DNA from: Enterobacter cloacae subsp. cloacae ATCC 13047
GTDB lineage: Bacteria; Pseudomonadota; Gammaproteobacteria; Enterobacterales; Enterobacteriaceae
Length of the DNA stretch: 64,000 nucleotides
Direction: 5' to 3'
Assembly (NCBI RefSeq): GCF_000025565.1
Contig: NC_014121.1
Coordinates: forward strand, 682,001-746,000
The notes under the pieces are model-generated. The model was not told the origin of the DNA. It saw only the letters and a list, made by a program, of their open reading frames with translations, and made no database searches. Below, one piece after another: positions 34,885 to 43,954 of this stretch (positions within the stretch are counted from its first letter, which is position 1; the number at the start of each line of letters is the position of its first letter). Made by a program: the position numbers and the translations under genes.

Positions 34885-35481
34885 ATGCACTACACACTGA
34901 AAGACGGCGATAAGGATAAAGCGGAAGGGACACAGAGCGCACTGCAGCAGAAGCTGCTGGAATCCCGCTCGATTGTTATCTCCGGTGAAATCAACCAGGC
35001 GCTGGCAGAGAAAGTCATCACCCAGCTGATCCTGCTGCAAAGCGTGAGCAACGATCCGATCAAACTGTACATCAACAGCCAGGGCGGTCACGTGGAAGCC
35101 GGTGATACCATTCACGACTTCATCAAGTTCATCCGCCCGGATGTACACGTGATCGGTACCGGCTGGGTGGCAAGCGCCGGGATCACCATCTTCCTGGCGG
35201 CGAAAAAAGAGCATCGCTACTCGCTGCCAAACACCCGCTTTATGATCCACCAGCCGCTGGGCGGCGTGCGCGGTCAGGCGACGGATATTGAGATTGAAGC
35301 GCGCGAGATCATCCGCATGCTGGACCGGGTAAACAAACTGATCGCCGACGCCACCGGCCAGCCGCTGGAAAAAGTGAAAAAAGACACCGACCGCAACTTC
35401 TGGATGTCTCCGGCCGAAGCGCTGGATTACGGCATTGTGGGTAAACTGATTACCCATTATGACGATCTGAAGCTGGATTAA
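34885..35481 (+). CDS. Orphan ClpP-family serine protease
   Basis: 198 residues. The catalytic set S97 (WVASAGIT), H122 (FMIHQPLGG) and an Asp near 169 (KKDTDRNFW) matches E. coli ClpP numbering. It also has the typical INSQGGHVEAGDTIHDFI segment. It is not the main clpP, because no clpX follows and the sequence is divergent at the N-terminus (MHYTLKDGDKDKAEG). A partner unfoldase would have to come from elsewhere. Preceded by GAGG; a palindromic repeat follows the stop. Confidence 0.9.
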   Translation: MHYTLKDGDKDKAEGTQSALQQKLLESRSIVISGEINQALAEKVITQLILLQSVSNDPIKLYINSQGGHVEAGDTIHDFIKFIRPDVHVIGTGWVASAGITIFLAAKKEHRYSLPNTRFMIHQPLGGVRGQATDIEIEAREIIRMLDRVNKLIADATGQPLEKVKKDTDRNFWMSPAEALDYGIVGKLITHYDDLKLD

Positions 35482-35501
35482 GTTTTTAACGCCGTGTACG
35501 T

Positions 35502-35533
35502 GTCGGGTGGCGGCTACGCCTTACCCGACCTAC
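35502..35533. repeat. REP-like palindrome (family A)
   Basis: GTCGGGTGGCGGCTACGCC then TTACCCGACCTAC, with compensated changes that keep the stem. It lies after the orphan clpP gene. Confidence 0.75.
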
Positions 35534-35617
35534 GCGTGCTGGTTTGACCCATGACAAGTTCCCCCTCTGCCTTCTTGCCTATAATCGCGCCTGTTTCCCC
35601 TCTCACTGGTGCTATCC

Positions 35618-36739
35618 ATGGCGTATCAACTGAACCTGAACTGGCCGGAATTTCTTGAGAAATACTGGCAAAAAAAACCCGTTGTGCTGAAAAATGCCTT
35701 CCCGAATTTTGTCGACCCGATTACCCCGGACGAGCTGGCTGGCCTGGCGATGGAGCCGGAGGTCGATAGCCGTCTGGTGAGCCATTTCAACGGCAAATGG
35801 CAGGCCAGCAATGGTCCGTTTGAGCACTTTGACGGCCTGGGTGAAACCGGCTGGTCGCTGCTGGCGCAGGCGGTGAACCACTGGCACATGCCGGCGGCGG
35901 AGCTGGTGCGCCCGTTCCGCGTGCTGCCGGACTGGCGTCTGGATGATCTCATGATCTCCTTCTCCGTGCCGGGCGGCGGCGTGGGCCCGCATATCGATCA
36001 GTACGATGTCTTTATCATTCAGGGGATGGGCAGCCGTCGCTGGCGCGTGGGTGACAAGCTGCCGATGCGTCAGTTCTGCCCACATCCGGCGCTGCTGCAC
36101 GTGGATCCGTTTGAACCGATCATCGACGAAGATCTGGCGCCCGGCGATATTCTCTACATTCCACCAGGATTCCCGCACGACGGCTTCACTCATGAAACCG
36201 CGCTGAACTACTCAGTGGGTTTCCGGGGGCCAAACGGCCGCGATCTGATCAGCAGCTTTGCCGATTACGCGCTGGAAAACGATCTGGGCGGGGAGCATTA
36301 CAGCGATCCGGATCTGACCTGCCGCGAACACCCTGGGCGCATTGAGCAGTACGAGCTCGATCGCATTCGCCAGATGATGATCGACATGATCGGTAAGCCG
36401 GATGATTTCACAAAATGGTTCGGCAGCTTTGTCTCCACGCCGCGTCACGAGCTGGATATCGCCGCCGCCGAGCCGCCGTATGCGCCCGAGGAGGTGCTGG
36501 ACGCGCTGCAGGGCGGCGAGAGATTGTCTCGCCTGAGCGGCCTGCGCGTGCTGAATATCAACGGCAGTTTCTTTATCAACAGCGAACAGCTCGAGACAGT
36601 CGACGCGAAGGCGGCGGACGCGCTGTGCCGCTACACTGAGCTGGGCCAGGCCGAGCTGGGCGATGCGCTGAACAACCCGGCGTTTGTCGAGGAGCTCACC
36701 GGGCTGATTAACCAGGGGTACTGGTACTTCGACGAGTAG
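35618..36739 (+). CDS. roxA: RoxA/YcfD, ribosomal protein L16 arginine hydroxylase
   Basis: 373 residues. The JmjC-type iron site is H125-x-D127 (GPHIDQYD) with the second histidine in IPPGFPHDGF. The N-terminus (MAYQLNLNWPEFLEKYWQKKP) and the C-terminal dimerisation and winged-helix region match YcfD. It is a 2-oxoglutarate oxygenase that hydroxylates an arginine of ribosomal protein L16. I start at 35618; an in-frame ATG 3 codons upstream is less likely. Confidence 0.95.
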   Translation: MAYQLNLNWPEFLEKYWQKKPVVLKNAFPNFVDPITPDELAGLAMEPEVDSRLVSHFNGKWQASNGPFEHFDGLGETGWSLLAQAVNHWHMPAAELVRPFRVLPDWRLDDLMISFSVPGGGVGPHIDQYDVFIIQGMGSRRWRVGDKLPMRQFCPHPALLHVDPFEPIIDEDLAPGDILYIPPGFPHDGFTHETALNYSVGFRGPNGRDLISSFADYALENDLGGEHYSDPDLTCREHPGRIEQYELDRIRQMMIDMIGKPDDFTKWFGSFVSTPRHELDIAAAEPPYAPEEVLDALQGGERLSRLSGLRVLNINGSFFINSEQLETVDAKAADALCRYTELGQAELGDALNNPAFVEELTGLINQGYWYFDE

Positions 36740-36750
36740 TGCGGCCTGTT

Positions 36751-36828
36751 GCCCGGTGGCGCTGCGCTTACCGGGCCTACAACGGCGGTTTTCTCCCTCT
36801 CCCTGTGGGAGAGGGCCGGGGTGAGGGC
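36751..36828. repeat. REP-like palindromes, family A then family B
   Basis: A family A unit (36751-36781, GCCCGGTGGCGCTGCGC then TTACCGGGCCTAC) is followed by a family B unit (36793-36828, CTCCCTCTCCC-TGT-GGGAGAGGG then CCGGGGTGAGGG). They lie in the gap between the convergent roxA and yjiR genes. Confidence 0.8.
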
Positions 36829-36839
36829 ATCAGGCCGCA

Positions 36840-38258
36840 CTAGCCCTCCTCCATCGCAATCACAATCGCTTCACCCATCTTCTTCAATGCCTCGCGATTC
36901 TTATCCGTCGGCGGTAATGCCACGTTAATCCGCAGGCAGTTGCGGTACTTCCCGGAGGCGGAAAACAGCGACCCGGCCGCCGCCTGGATCTTCAACCGGC
37001 ACAGCTGCTTGCTGACGCACACCATGTCGACCTTCTCCGGTAGCTCCACCCACAGCAAAAAACTGCCCTGCGGGCGCGTCACGCATATGTCTGCCGGAAA
37101 ATATTGCCGTACCCAGCAGGTATAGGTTTCCATATTCTGCTGATAAATCTGGCGCATACGGCGCACGTGGCGATGATAATGGCCGTCGCGGATAAACGCC
37201 GCCACCGCCATCTGCGTGCCCGGCACGTTAAACCCGCCCGCGGCGTATTTCATGTGCATCACCCGGTCGTAGTAGCGTCCCGGCACAATCCAGCCGACGC
37301 GTAACCCTGGCGCCACGGTTTTGGTAAACGAGCTGCAGAGGATCACGCGGCCATCAATATCCATGGAGTGAATGGTCCGCGGGCGCGGGTATTCCGCCGC
37401 CAGCTCGCCGTAGATATCATCCTCGACGATCACGATATCGTGCCGCTGGGCCAGGGCCAGCACCTGCTTCTTACGCGACTCCGGCATGATAAACCCAAGC
37501 GGATTATTGCAGTTGGGCACCAGGATGACTGCTTTGATGGGCCACTGCTCCAGCGCCAGCTCTAAAGCCTCAATGCTGATCCCGGTTTGCGAATCGGTCG
37601 GAATTTCTATCGCCTTGATGTCAAACCCGCGCAGCATCTGCATGGTGCCGTGGAACGACGGCGACTCGACCGCCACAATGTCTCCTGGTTTACAGACCGA
37701 CAGCAGGGCGATGGAGAGCGCGCCGTGGCAGCCGTTGGTGATCACAATTTCGTTCGCCGCCACGGTGGAGCCCCCGTCCAGCATCAGCCGGGCGATCTGC
37801 TCGCGCAGCTCAAGGCGCCCGTCGAGTACGTCATAGCTCAGCATTTCGGCGGGGTTGTGCTGTGCGATGCGGCTCATCTCACGCCACAGGGGCTTCAGGC
37901 TCGGCTGGTTAACGTCTGGCGAACCGCCGCCAAAGGAGATCATCTCTTTGTCGGCGCGGGCATCCAGCAGCATCATCACCTCATCCCACTGGGTGACGTC
38001 CACCGGGCGCTGCACCGGGCGCGTCATGGCCGGCATCGGCGGCTGGGCCTTGCGCTTAGACACAAAATAGCCGGAACGCGGCTGGGGAGTGATGAGCTGC
38101 AGGTTTTCGAGGATCTGATAGGCCTGCTGTATGGTGCTGATGCTCACGCCATGCTCCTGGCTCAGCGCGCGTACCGACGGCAGACGTTCACCGCTGCGAT
38201 ACAGCCCTTGTTCAATGCGTTCTGCCAGTAGATTGGCCAGATGTTGGTAGCGCGTCAT
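36840..38258 (-). CDS. yjiR: MocR-type regulator (GntR HTH plus aminotransferase fold), YjiR-like
   Basis: 472 residues. A winged HTH of the GntR type at 1-70 (RIEQGLYRSGERLPSVRALSQEHGVSISTIQQAY) joins a fold-type I aminotransferase domain. The PLP lysine is in SSFTKTVAPGLRVGW. It is divergent from a 53-residue DUF1127 gene, as yjiR and yjiS are in E. coli, which supports the name. Four ACAGAT/ATCTGT boxes in the divergent gap are probable binding sites. Confidence 0.88.
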   Translation of the reverse strand: MTRYQHLANLLAERIEQGLYRSGERLPSVRALSQEHGVSISTIQQAYQILENLQLITPQPRSGYFVSKRKAQPPMPAMTRPVQRPVDVTQWDEVMMLLDARADKEMISFGGGSPDVNQPSLKPLWREMSRIAQHNPAEMLSYDVLDGRLELREQIARLMLDGGSTVAANEIVITNGCHGALSIALLSVCKPGDIVAVESPSFHGTMQMLRGFDIKAIEIPTDSQTGISIEALELALEQWPIKAVILVPNCNNPLGFIMPESRKKQVLALAQRHDIVIVEDDIYGELAAEYPRPRTIHSMDIDGRVILCSSFTKTVAPGLRVGWIVPGRYYDRVMHMKYAAGGFNVPGTQMAVAAFIRDGHYHRHVRRMRQIYQQNMETYTCWVRQYFPADICVTRPQGSFLLWVELPEKVDMVCVSKQLCRLKIQAAAGSLFSASGKYRNCLRINVALPPTDKNREALKKMGEAIVIAMEEG

Positions 38259-38279
38259 GCTGTATCCTTTGTTGTCACC

Positions 38280-38380
38280 ATACAGATTACAAAACCAGTA
38301 CAGATTGCCGCAAAAAACGGCATGCAGATACCGTTTTAGCGGATCTGTATGTTAAACAAAAGTTGTTTTTGAGTCTGTAT
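38280..38380. promoter_or_regulatory. Probable MocR operators between yjiR and yjiS
   Basis: ATACAGAT (38280-38287) and GTACAGAT (38298-38305) are direct repeats 18 bp apart. Their complements ATCTGTAT (38343-38350) and GTCTGTAT (38373-38380) lie toward yjiS. Direct repeats of this kind are usual for MocR regulators. Confidence 0.6.
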
Positions 38381-38434
38381 TGCTAAAGCCGTTTTCCACG
38401 ATCATAGCCCCACTGACACGGTGAGGAGAGCATC

Positions 38435-38596
38435 ATGGAATTCTATGAGAATCGTTCAAAACGTCCGTTTATTGTCTTCGTCTGGATCGGCAAAACGATC
38501 TGCAACTGGTATCGCATCAACCGTACCCGCCGCATTCTGAGCCAGATGAGCGATGAGCAGCTCAAGGACGTTGGATTGTCGCGGTATGATGTGTGA
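38435..38596 (+). CDS. yjiS: YjiS-like DUF1127 small protein (53 aa)
   Basis: It starts MEFYENRSKRPFIVFVW and has the DUF1127 ending RRILSQMSDEQLKDVGLSRYDV. The start at 38435 follows GAGGAGAG. The C-terminal motif (L-x-x-M-S-D-x-x-L-x-D-I/V-G-L) defines the family. Some DUF1127 proteins bind RNA or act in phosphate and stress physiology; the role of YjiS is not known to me. It is divergent from yjiR and is its most likely target. Confidence 0.9.
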   Translation: MEFYENRSKRPFIVFVWIGKTICNWYRINRTRRILSQMSDEQLKDVGLSRYDV

Positions 38597-38606
38597 GACA
38601 CGTCGC

Positions 38607-38678
38607 CGCCGGGTGGCGGCTGCGCCTTACCCGGCCTACTCGATCCCGTAGGCCCGGTAAGCGTAGCGCCACCGGGCG
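38607..38678. repeat. BIME-like pair of REP palindromes (family A)
   Basis: One unit (38607-38637) and a second in inverse orientation (38648-38678) are separated by 10 bp, between the yjiS stop and the end of the convergent MocR gene. Confidence 0.8.
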
Positions 38679-38682
38679 ATGT

Positions 38683-40071
38683 TTAGCTCAACAGCGCAAG
38701 CGTCTGCCGCTTCGGTCTTTCCAGCAAATCCACCGCCTCCTGATATGACCGCACGTTGTTATAGCCCATCACCAGCCCGTAACGTTTGCCCGACCCGCGA
38801 TACCACTCTGAAAGGGCATTCACCTGCAGCTGCTGCGCTTGCCAGCAGCACGCCACCTCCCGATCGTTGCTGCCTTTCGCCAGAAACGCCACGATATGCA
38901 TTCCGCCGTCGTTCTGCTCGGTGAAAAACAGATCGCCATATACCTCACGCAGGGCGGCAATCATCCACTCCCGGCGGGTCTGGTACAGCGCGCGCATCTT
39001 CTTAAGATGACGGAAAAAATGGCCCTCGTTGAGAAAGGTGGTGAGGATTTTTTGCGTCAATACCGGCTGGCCGCTGGCGACGATGTCCGCGCAGTCGGTA
39101 AATGCCTCAACCGTGCTGGCGGGCATCACGATGTAGCCCATGCGCAAGGAGGGCATAATGGTTTTACTGAAAGTGCCCATAAAGATCACCCGATCATGGC
39201 GATCGAGGCTTTTCAGCGACGGCAGCACCTTGCGGGTATAGTGAAATTCTCCGTCGTAATCATCTTCAATAATCCACGCCCCGTTCTGGCTCGCCCAGTC
39301 GAGAAGCTGCTGTTTACGCGGCAGAGAGAGCGTTACCGCCAGGGGGCTCTGGTGAGAGGGCGTCACGATAGCAAAACGGGCGTCGCGGTGATGGTGCAAC
39401 AGGTACTCCGTGTCGATGCCGCATCGATCGACCGGCACGGTGTGCAGACGTGGCACAATCCGCTTAAGCAGCTGCTGGCCCATAAAATAGCCCGGATCTT
39501 CAAACACCACTTTGTCGCTGCGGCTGGCGAGCGTATCGAGGATCAGGCGCAGACTGCCGCTGTAGCCGCTGGTGATCAACACCTGTTCGGCGGTACACGA
39601 GAGCCCGCGGGAGATATTCAGATAGCGGGCGATAGCCTGGCGCAGGGGATACCAGCCCAGCACCGGCGGGTTGAGCATCTCTTCCGGGCGCATCGAGCGC
39701 GTCGCCTGGCCTGCCAGCAGTAACCATTTTTTATAGGGGAAGCTGTCGAGGGAGGGAATGCCGGGGCGCAGAAAACCCGCTCGTTCACGCTGGCTGATAA
39801 GCGATGCCGGGAGTGTACCGGTGGTGTGATCCGCTGGAGCCGGCGTCGCGGGCAGCAAGAGATCGGGATTGACCCGCGTGCCGCGCGCGCCCTGGCTCAT
39901 CAGGTACCCTTCGCCGATTAAAATAGCATACGCCGTTTCGACGGTTTTGCGCGCCACCTTGAGCTCTTCGGCCAGTACGCGAATGGCGGGCACCTTATCG
40001 CCAGGCTTCAGCACGCCGCGCGTAATGTTGTCGCGATAGCGGGTGTAAATGTCGTGATAGCCCGGCTTCAT
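38683..40071 (-). CDS. MocR/PdxR-like transcriptional regulator
   Basis: 462 residues. A GntR-type HTH (GVLKPGDKVPAIRVLAEELKVARKTVETAYAIL) is followed by an aminotransferase-like domain with IIEDDYDGEFHY and the PLP lysine in GTFSKTIMPSLRMGY. PdxR-like members sense PLP. It is divergent from the CMD-family gene at 40174 and probably controls it. The 100-bp gap holds repeated TTTTTGTATC/TTTTTACTATG-like stretches but no clear operator. Confidence 0.9.
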   Translation of the reverse strand: MKPGYHDIYTRYRDNITRGVLKPGDKVPAIRVLAEELKVARKTVETAYAILIGEGYLMSQGARGTRVNPDLLLPATPAPADHTTGTLPASLISQRERAGFLRPGIPSLDSFPYKKWLLLAGQATRSMRPEEMLNPPVLGWYPLRQAIARYLNISRGLSCTAEQVLITSGYSGSLRLILDTLASRSDKVVFEDPGYFMGQQLLKRIVPRLHTVPVDRCGIDTEYLLHHHRDARFAIVTPSHQSPLAVTLSLPRKQQLLDWASQNGAWIIEDDYDGEFHYTRKVLPSLKSLDRHDRVIFMGTFSKTIMPSLRMGYIVMPASTVEAFTDCADIVASGQPVLTQKILTTFLNEGHFFRHLKKMRALYQTRREWMIAALREVYGDLFFTEQNDGGMHIVAFLAKGSNDREVACCWQAQQLQVNALSEWYRGSGKRYGLVMGYNNVRSYQEAVDLLERPKRQTLALLS

Positions 40072-40173
40072 GTCCTACCTCATTTTATGGTTTTTGTATC
40101 TTTTTACTATGTCATGACCCGCGTAGATTGTCCTCATCGCATGACACATACCGTGTAAATAAGAGGAAAGACA

Positions 40174-40653
40174 ATGAGCACTCGCGTAAACCACCATAAA
40201 GTCACTCCAGCCCTTGCCAACGCGCTGTCCGCCCTGAGCATGGAAGTGGCGAAAACCTCCATCGACCCGGCGCTGAAGCACCTGATCGACATTCGCGTTT
40301 CCCAGCTGAACGGTTGTACCTTCTGTCTGGATATGCACTCCAAAGAGGCCAAAATTGCCGGGGAGCGCGAACTGCGCCTTTACCACCTGGCGGCCTGGCG
40401 CGAATCTCCGCTGTTCAGCGCTCGCGAGAAAGCGGCGCTGGCCTTCGCCGAAGCGTTGACCCAGATTGGCGTTCACGGGGTGAGCGACGCGCTGTACCGC
40501 AGCGTGGCGGAACACTTTTCTGACGTGGAGATTTCAGAGCTGAACTTTGCCATCGTGGCGATCAACGCCTGGAACCGTTTAGGCATTACCTCGCGCATGG
40601 CCCCCGGCTCGCTGGACGCAGCTTACGGACTGAACAAGGCTAACCTGGAATAA
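40174..40653 (+). CDS. Carboxymuconolactone decarboxylase/AhpD-family protein
   Basis: 159 residues, all helical. The AhpD-like redox motif C-x-x-C is present as NGCTFCLDMHSKEA, with the proton-relay histidine in the same stretch. Such proteins are peroxidase-type antioxidants. It is preceded by AGAGGAAAG and lies opposite the MocR gene. Its 3' end overlaps the convergent LysR gene by 14 bp. Confidence 0.9.
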   Translation: MSTRVNHHKVTPALANALSALSMEVAKTSIDPALKHLIDIRVSQLNGCTFCLDMHSKEAKIAGERELRLYHLAAWRESPLFSAREKAALAFAEALTQIGVHGVSDALYRSVAEHFSDVEISELNFAIVAINAWNRLGITSRMAPGSLDAAYGLNKANLE

Positions 40654-41542
40654 TCCCGCGCTCGCGGATCATCGCCACCAGCGCCCGCAACCCCGGCGGG
40701 ACGTGGCGATGGCCTGGATAGTAAAGACGCAGCCCGGCAAACGGCTGCGTCCAGTCGTTTAACACGCTCAGCAGTTCCCCGCTTTTCAGCTCGTCACGGA
40801 TATAGAGTTCCGGTAAAAAGCCAATCCCCAGCCCTGCTTTGACCGCGCGGATCGAGGCAAAAAGATCGGATGTCGCAAAACGCGGCGGCACGGCCAGCGC
40901 ATACTGGACTCCCCGACGGGCCAGCTCCCAGCGGTAGATCCCACCGTGGGCCATGCGCATCCCGATCCCCTGATGCAACAGCAGATCCTCCGGCGTTTGC
41001 GGGACACCGTGGCGGGCAAAATAGTCCGGTGTGGCGGTCACGAGCTGGCGGATCTCTCCGGTCAGCGGTACGGCGATCATATCCTGCGGCACCGCCTCTT
41101 CAAGGCGGATCCCGGCGTCGTAGCCTTCGGCGACGATATCGATCATTCGCGCCTCGCTCACCGTTTCCACGCGCATTTTCGGGTAGCGGATCATAAAGTC
41201 GATCAGCAGCTGGTCCAGAAACAGGGAGCCAATATTGTTCGGCACGTTCAGGCGCAGGGTGCCTGCGGGTTCGCCGGTGTCGCTGTGGATCTCTTCCCCG
41301 GCCTGACGAATTTCCTGCAGCGCCGGACCGATGCGCGCCACATAACGCTGCCCGGCGTCGGTGAGCGCCACGCTGCGGGTAGTGCGGTTAAAAAGACGCG
41401 TCTCGAGGCGGCTCTCCAGCCCGGCGATGGCGTTACTCACCGCCGTGGCAGACATGCCCAGCTCCTGGGCGGCACCGCGAAAGCTGCCGCGTCGTACCAC
41501 CGCCATCACCACTTCCAGCTCTGTCAAACCTGAACGATGCAT
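40640..41542 (-). CDS. LysR-family transcriptional regulator
   Basis: 300 residues. The N-terminal HTH reads LTELEVVMAVVRRGSFRGAAQELGMSATAVSNAIAGLESRL, with RLFNRTTRSVALTDAG next, followed by the substrate-binding domain (GTLRLNVPNNIGSLFL, SDLFASIRAVKAGLGIGFLP). It diverges from an aldehyde dehydrogenase gene with a 100-bp gap and probably regulates it. Confidence 0.92.
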   Translation of the reverse strand: MHRSGLTELEVVMAVVRRGSFRGAAQELGMSATAVSNAIAGLESRLETRLFNRTTRSVALTDAGQRYVARIGPALQEIRQAGEEIHSDTGEPAGTLRLNVPNNIGSLFLDQLLIDFMIRYPKMRVETVSEARMIDIVAEGYDAGIRLEEAVPQDMIAVPLTGEIRQLVTATPDYFARHGVPQTPEDLLLHQGIGMRMAHGGIYRWELARRGVQYALAVPPRFATSDLFASIRAVKAGLGIGFLPELYIRDELKSGELLSVLNDWTQPFAGLRLYYPGHRHVPPGLRALVAMIRERGIIPG

Positions 41543-41642
41543 AGATTATCCTGAAAATCGAAACAACCCTTGCAGCATAGCGTGGATTATCGCAACGGAG
41601 TAGTCGTGCCAGACTGTGTCCACACAGCCTGAGGAGGTTTAT

Positions 41643-43058
41643 ATGCACCACATCGAACAGATTTTTATCAACGGCGAATTTGTTACCCCGCACGGCACCG
41701 AGCGTTTTGATTTATACAACCCGGCGACGGCACAGGTCATAGGGCAGGTGCGTCTGGCAGATGAGGTCGACGCTGAACGCGCCATTGCGGCCGCCAAAGT
41801 GGCGTTTCCGGCGTGGTCGCAAACCACAAAACAGGAACGGATTGCTGCGTTAACACGTATGCATGCCGCTGTTGCCGCCCGTCATGACGAACTGCTGGAG
41901 GCGATAATCGAAGAGTACGGCGCACCGGCCGCACGTTCGGCGTGGATGGCCAGTTATCCGACCGATGTCATAGCCCAGGCGATTGAGGCCCTGGAGGCGT
42001 TTGAATTCGCATTTTCAGCGGGGGCGGCATCGGTGCAGATGACGCCGCTAGGCGTAGCGGGTCTGATCACGCCGTGGAACAGCGATGCGGGGTTTATCTG
42101 CGGCAAACTGGCGGCGGCGCTCGCGGCGGGCTGCACGGCGGTGATCAAACCCAGCGAAATGAGTGCTCTGCAAACGCAGATCATCACCGAGGCGCTGCGT
42201 GATGCCGCATTGCCAGCGGGCGTGTTTAATATCATCACCGGGCGCGGCGAGACGGTGGGGGAGACCATTAGCCGCCACCCGGACGTGGCGAAAATCTCGT
42301 TTACGGGGTCGACGAATACCGGCAAAGCGATCCTGCATAACGCGGCGGAGGGTTTTAAGCGCGTCACGCTGGAGTTAGGCGGTAAATCGCCGACGATTTT
42401 GCTGGATGATGTCGATCTTGCACGGGCGATCCCGCTGGTGATTCAGGCCGGGTTTATGAACAGCGGGCAGGCGTGCGTGGCCGGCACGCGTATTCTGGTG
42501 CCGCAGTCGCGCAAGGCCGAGATGGAAACCGCCCTGGCGCAGGCGGTGACGGCGGTGAAATCCGGCGACCCGCGCGAAAGCGCGACAGAGATTGGCCCGA
42601 TGGTCAGCGAAAAGCAGTGGCTGCGGGTGCAGGGATATATTCGCAAAGGGCTCGACGAAGGCGCGCGACTGCTGGCGGGCGGCGAAGGGCGACCGGACGG
42701 GACGCGGGACGGCTGGTTTGTGCGCCCGACGCTGTTTACTGATGTGAACAACCAGATGACCATCGCGCGTGAGGAAATTTTTGGCCCGGTGCTGTGCATT
42801 ATTCCTTATCAGGACGAGGCGGAGGCTGTCGCGATTGCCAACGATACCGAGTACGGCCTGAGCGCGATGGTGCTGGGGCGTGACACCGGGCGTGCGCGTC
42901 GCGTGGCGCAGCAGATTGTTTCCGGGCGCGTGCTGGTAAACACCCTCGCGCATGAGCCAAAAGCCCCGTTTGGCGGGTTTAAACACTCCGGCGTGGGACG
43001 CGAGATGGGCGAATGGGGAATTGGGGCGTTTATGGAGCCGAAGTCGATTGTGGGTTAA
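41643..43058 (+). CDS. Aldehyde dehydrogenase family protein
   Basis: 471 residues. Catalytic Cys in NSGQACVAGTR, general base Glu in LELGGKSP, NAD-binding FTGSTNTGKAI and the end motif EEIFGPVLCIIPY are present. The usual PWNFP segment reads PWNSDAGF, as in a subgroup of the family. It oxidises an aldehyde with NAD(P)+; the substrate is unknown. The start at 41643 follows GAGGAGG. It is divergent from the LysR gene. Confidence 0.92.
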   Translation: MHHIEQIFINGEFVTPHGTERFDLYNPATAQVIGQVRLADEVDAERAIAAAKVAFPAWSQTTKQERIAALTRMHAAVAARHDELLEAIIEEYGAPAARSAWMASYPTDVIAQAIEALEAFEFAFSAGAASVQMTPLGVAGLITPWNSDAGFICGKLAAALAAGCTAVIKPSEMSALQTQIITEALRDAALPAGVFNIITGRGETVGETISRHPDVAKISFTGSTNTGKAILHNAAEGFKRVTLELGGKSPTILLDDVDLARAIPLVIQAGFMNSGQACVAGTRILVPQSRKAEMETALAQAVTAVKSGDPRESATEIGPMVSEKQWLRVQGYIRKGLDEGARLLAGGEGRPDGTRDGWFVRPTLFTDVNNQMTIAREEIFGPVLCIIPYQDEAEAVAIANDTEYGLSAMVLGRDTGRARRVAQQIVSGRVLVNTLAHEPKAPFGGFKHSGVGREMGEWGIGAFMEPKSIVG

Positions 43059-43069
43059 ACCCATTACGT

Positions 43070-43103
43070 GTTACTCACGCCCGGTTCGCGGGGCGTGAGT
43101 AAC
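43070..43103. terminator. Hairpin between convergent genes
   Basis: GTTACTCACGCCC and GGGCGTGAGTAAC form a perfect 13-bp stem with an 8-nt loop. No clear U-run is present on either side, so termination efficiency is uncertain. It separates the aldehyde dehydrogenase and the GNAT toxin genes. Confidence 0.6.
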
Positions 43104-43107
43104 AGAC

Positions 43108-43629
43108 TTAATCTGCAAACAGTCTTTCGATGGTTTTAGTCGGCAGGAAGAGAGTATTTTCATTCTCTGCCTGAAGGGCGATAAACCCCAGTTTAAGGTA
43201 AAAGTTTTTGGCGCTGTCGTTCAGCGCTTCTACGAATATCCCATGGATACCCACGGCAAAAGACGCCAGGTAGACCGTTTTCAGAGCATGGGTGACCAGC
43301 AACTCCCCCAATCCTTGCCCCTGGAAGCGTTTATCAATCGCCAGGCGGCCCAGCGTGACGCTGGGAACATTTTTGTAAGGCACTCGCTTCTGCTGGGTTT
43401 TAGAAGGAAGGTACGCCTTTTCAAAGCAGCTCCCGGACAGCGTGTAATAACCCAACACCCGCGGCTTTTCCCCGGATGCGACAAGAACGTAACCCCGCAA
43501 AAATTTCCCACGATGCTGGCGTTTCAGGTGCGCCGTCAGAAAGGTGTTTAGGCTCTCTTCTCCGCAATCGAAATGGCTTAGATCATACTCAACGTCATCT
43601 GAAAAAATCCCTATTTTCATGTTATTCAC
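43108..43629 (-). CDS. GNAT-type toxin of a toxin-antitoxin pair (TacT/KacT-like)
   Basis: 173 residues. The acetyl-CoA site is VTLGRLAIDKRFQGQGLGELLV (Q-x-x-G-x-G), and the C-terminal Tyr lies in AKNFYLKLGF. Toxins of this type acetylate the amino acid on charged tRNA and block translation. The gene starts 3 nt after the DUF1778 antitoxin gene, the normal order (antitoxin first). The pair resembles KacAT of Klebsiella as I recall it. Confidence 0.9.
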   Translation of the reverse strand: MNNMKIGIFSDDVEYDLSHFDCGEESLNTFLTAHLKRQHRGKFLRGYVLVASGEKPRVLGYYTLSGSCFEKAYLPSKTQQKRVPYKNVPSVTLGRLAIDKRFQGQGLGELLVTHALKTVYLASFAVGIHGIFVEALNDSAKNFYLKLGFIALQAENENTLFLPTKTIERLFAD

Positions 43630-43632
43630 GTA

Positions 43633-43902
43633 TCACTCCAGATCCTGGAGACGCCTGGCTGCTCGCTTCAGTCGTTCATTTGGCGTTGGCGGGTTACTGA
43701 TCGCATCCATCACCTGGTTCCATGATGCCTCGTTGAGGATCAGGCGGCGGTGCTGTTCAATCACTTCTGCTGCGCGCTCGGAGGCTGTACTTACCATGAA
43801 TTGTGAAATTGACTGGTTCGTCATTGCCGCTGCTTCTTCGATCAGGCTTTTGTCGTCTTCGGTTAAGCGTAGATCGATGCGCTGTTTCTTTAGTGCTGAC
43901 AT
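43633..43902 (-). CDS. DUF1778 RHH antitoxin (TacA/KacA-like)
   Basis: 89 residues. A ribbon-helix-helix DNA-binding N-terminus (KKQRIDLRLTEDDKSLIEEAAAMTNQSISQFM) is followed by a toxin-neutralising C-terminal tail (NEASWNQVMDAISNPPTPNERLKRAARRL). It represses its own operon together with the toxin. A palindromic operator lies upstream at 43955-43979. Confidence 0.92.
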   Translation of the reverse strand: MSALKKQRIDLRLTEDDKSLIEEAAAMTNQSISQFMVSTASERAAEVIEQHRRLILNEASWNQVMDAISNPPTPNERLKRAARRLQDLE

Positions 43903-43954
43903 GATTCGCTCTTCATCGTGACCTGGGGTTAATGCCCCGGTTGCATAATAATAT

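Noticed and set aside
38607..38678. Inverted REP pair considered as a terminator of yjiS
   Set aside because: It may have that effect, but both units belong to a repeat family found at several loci and have no U-run, so it is listed as a repeat.
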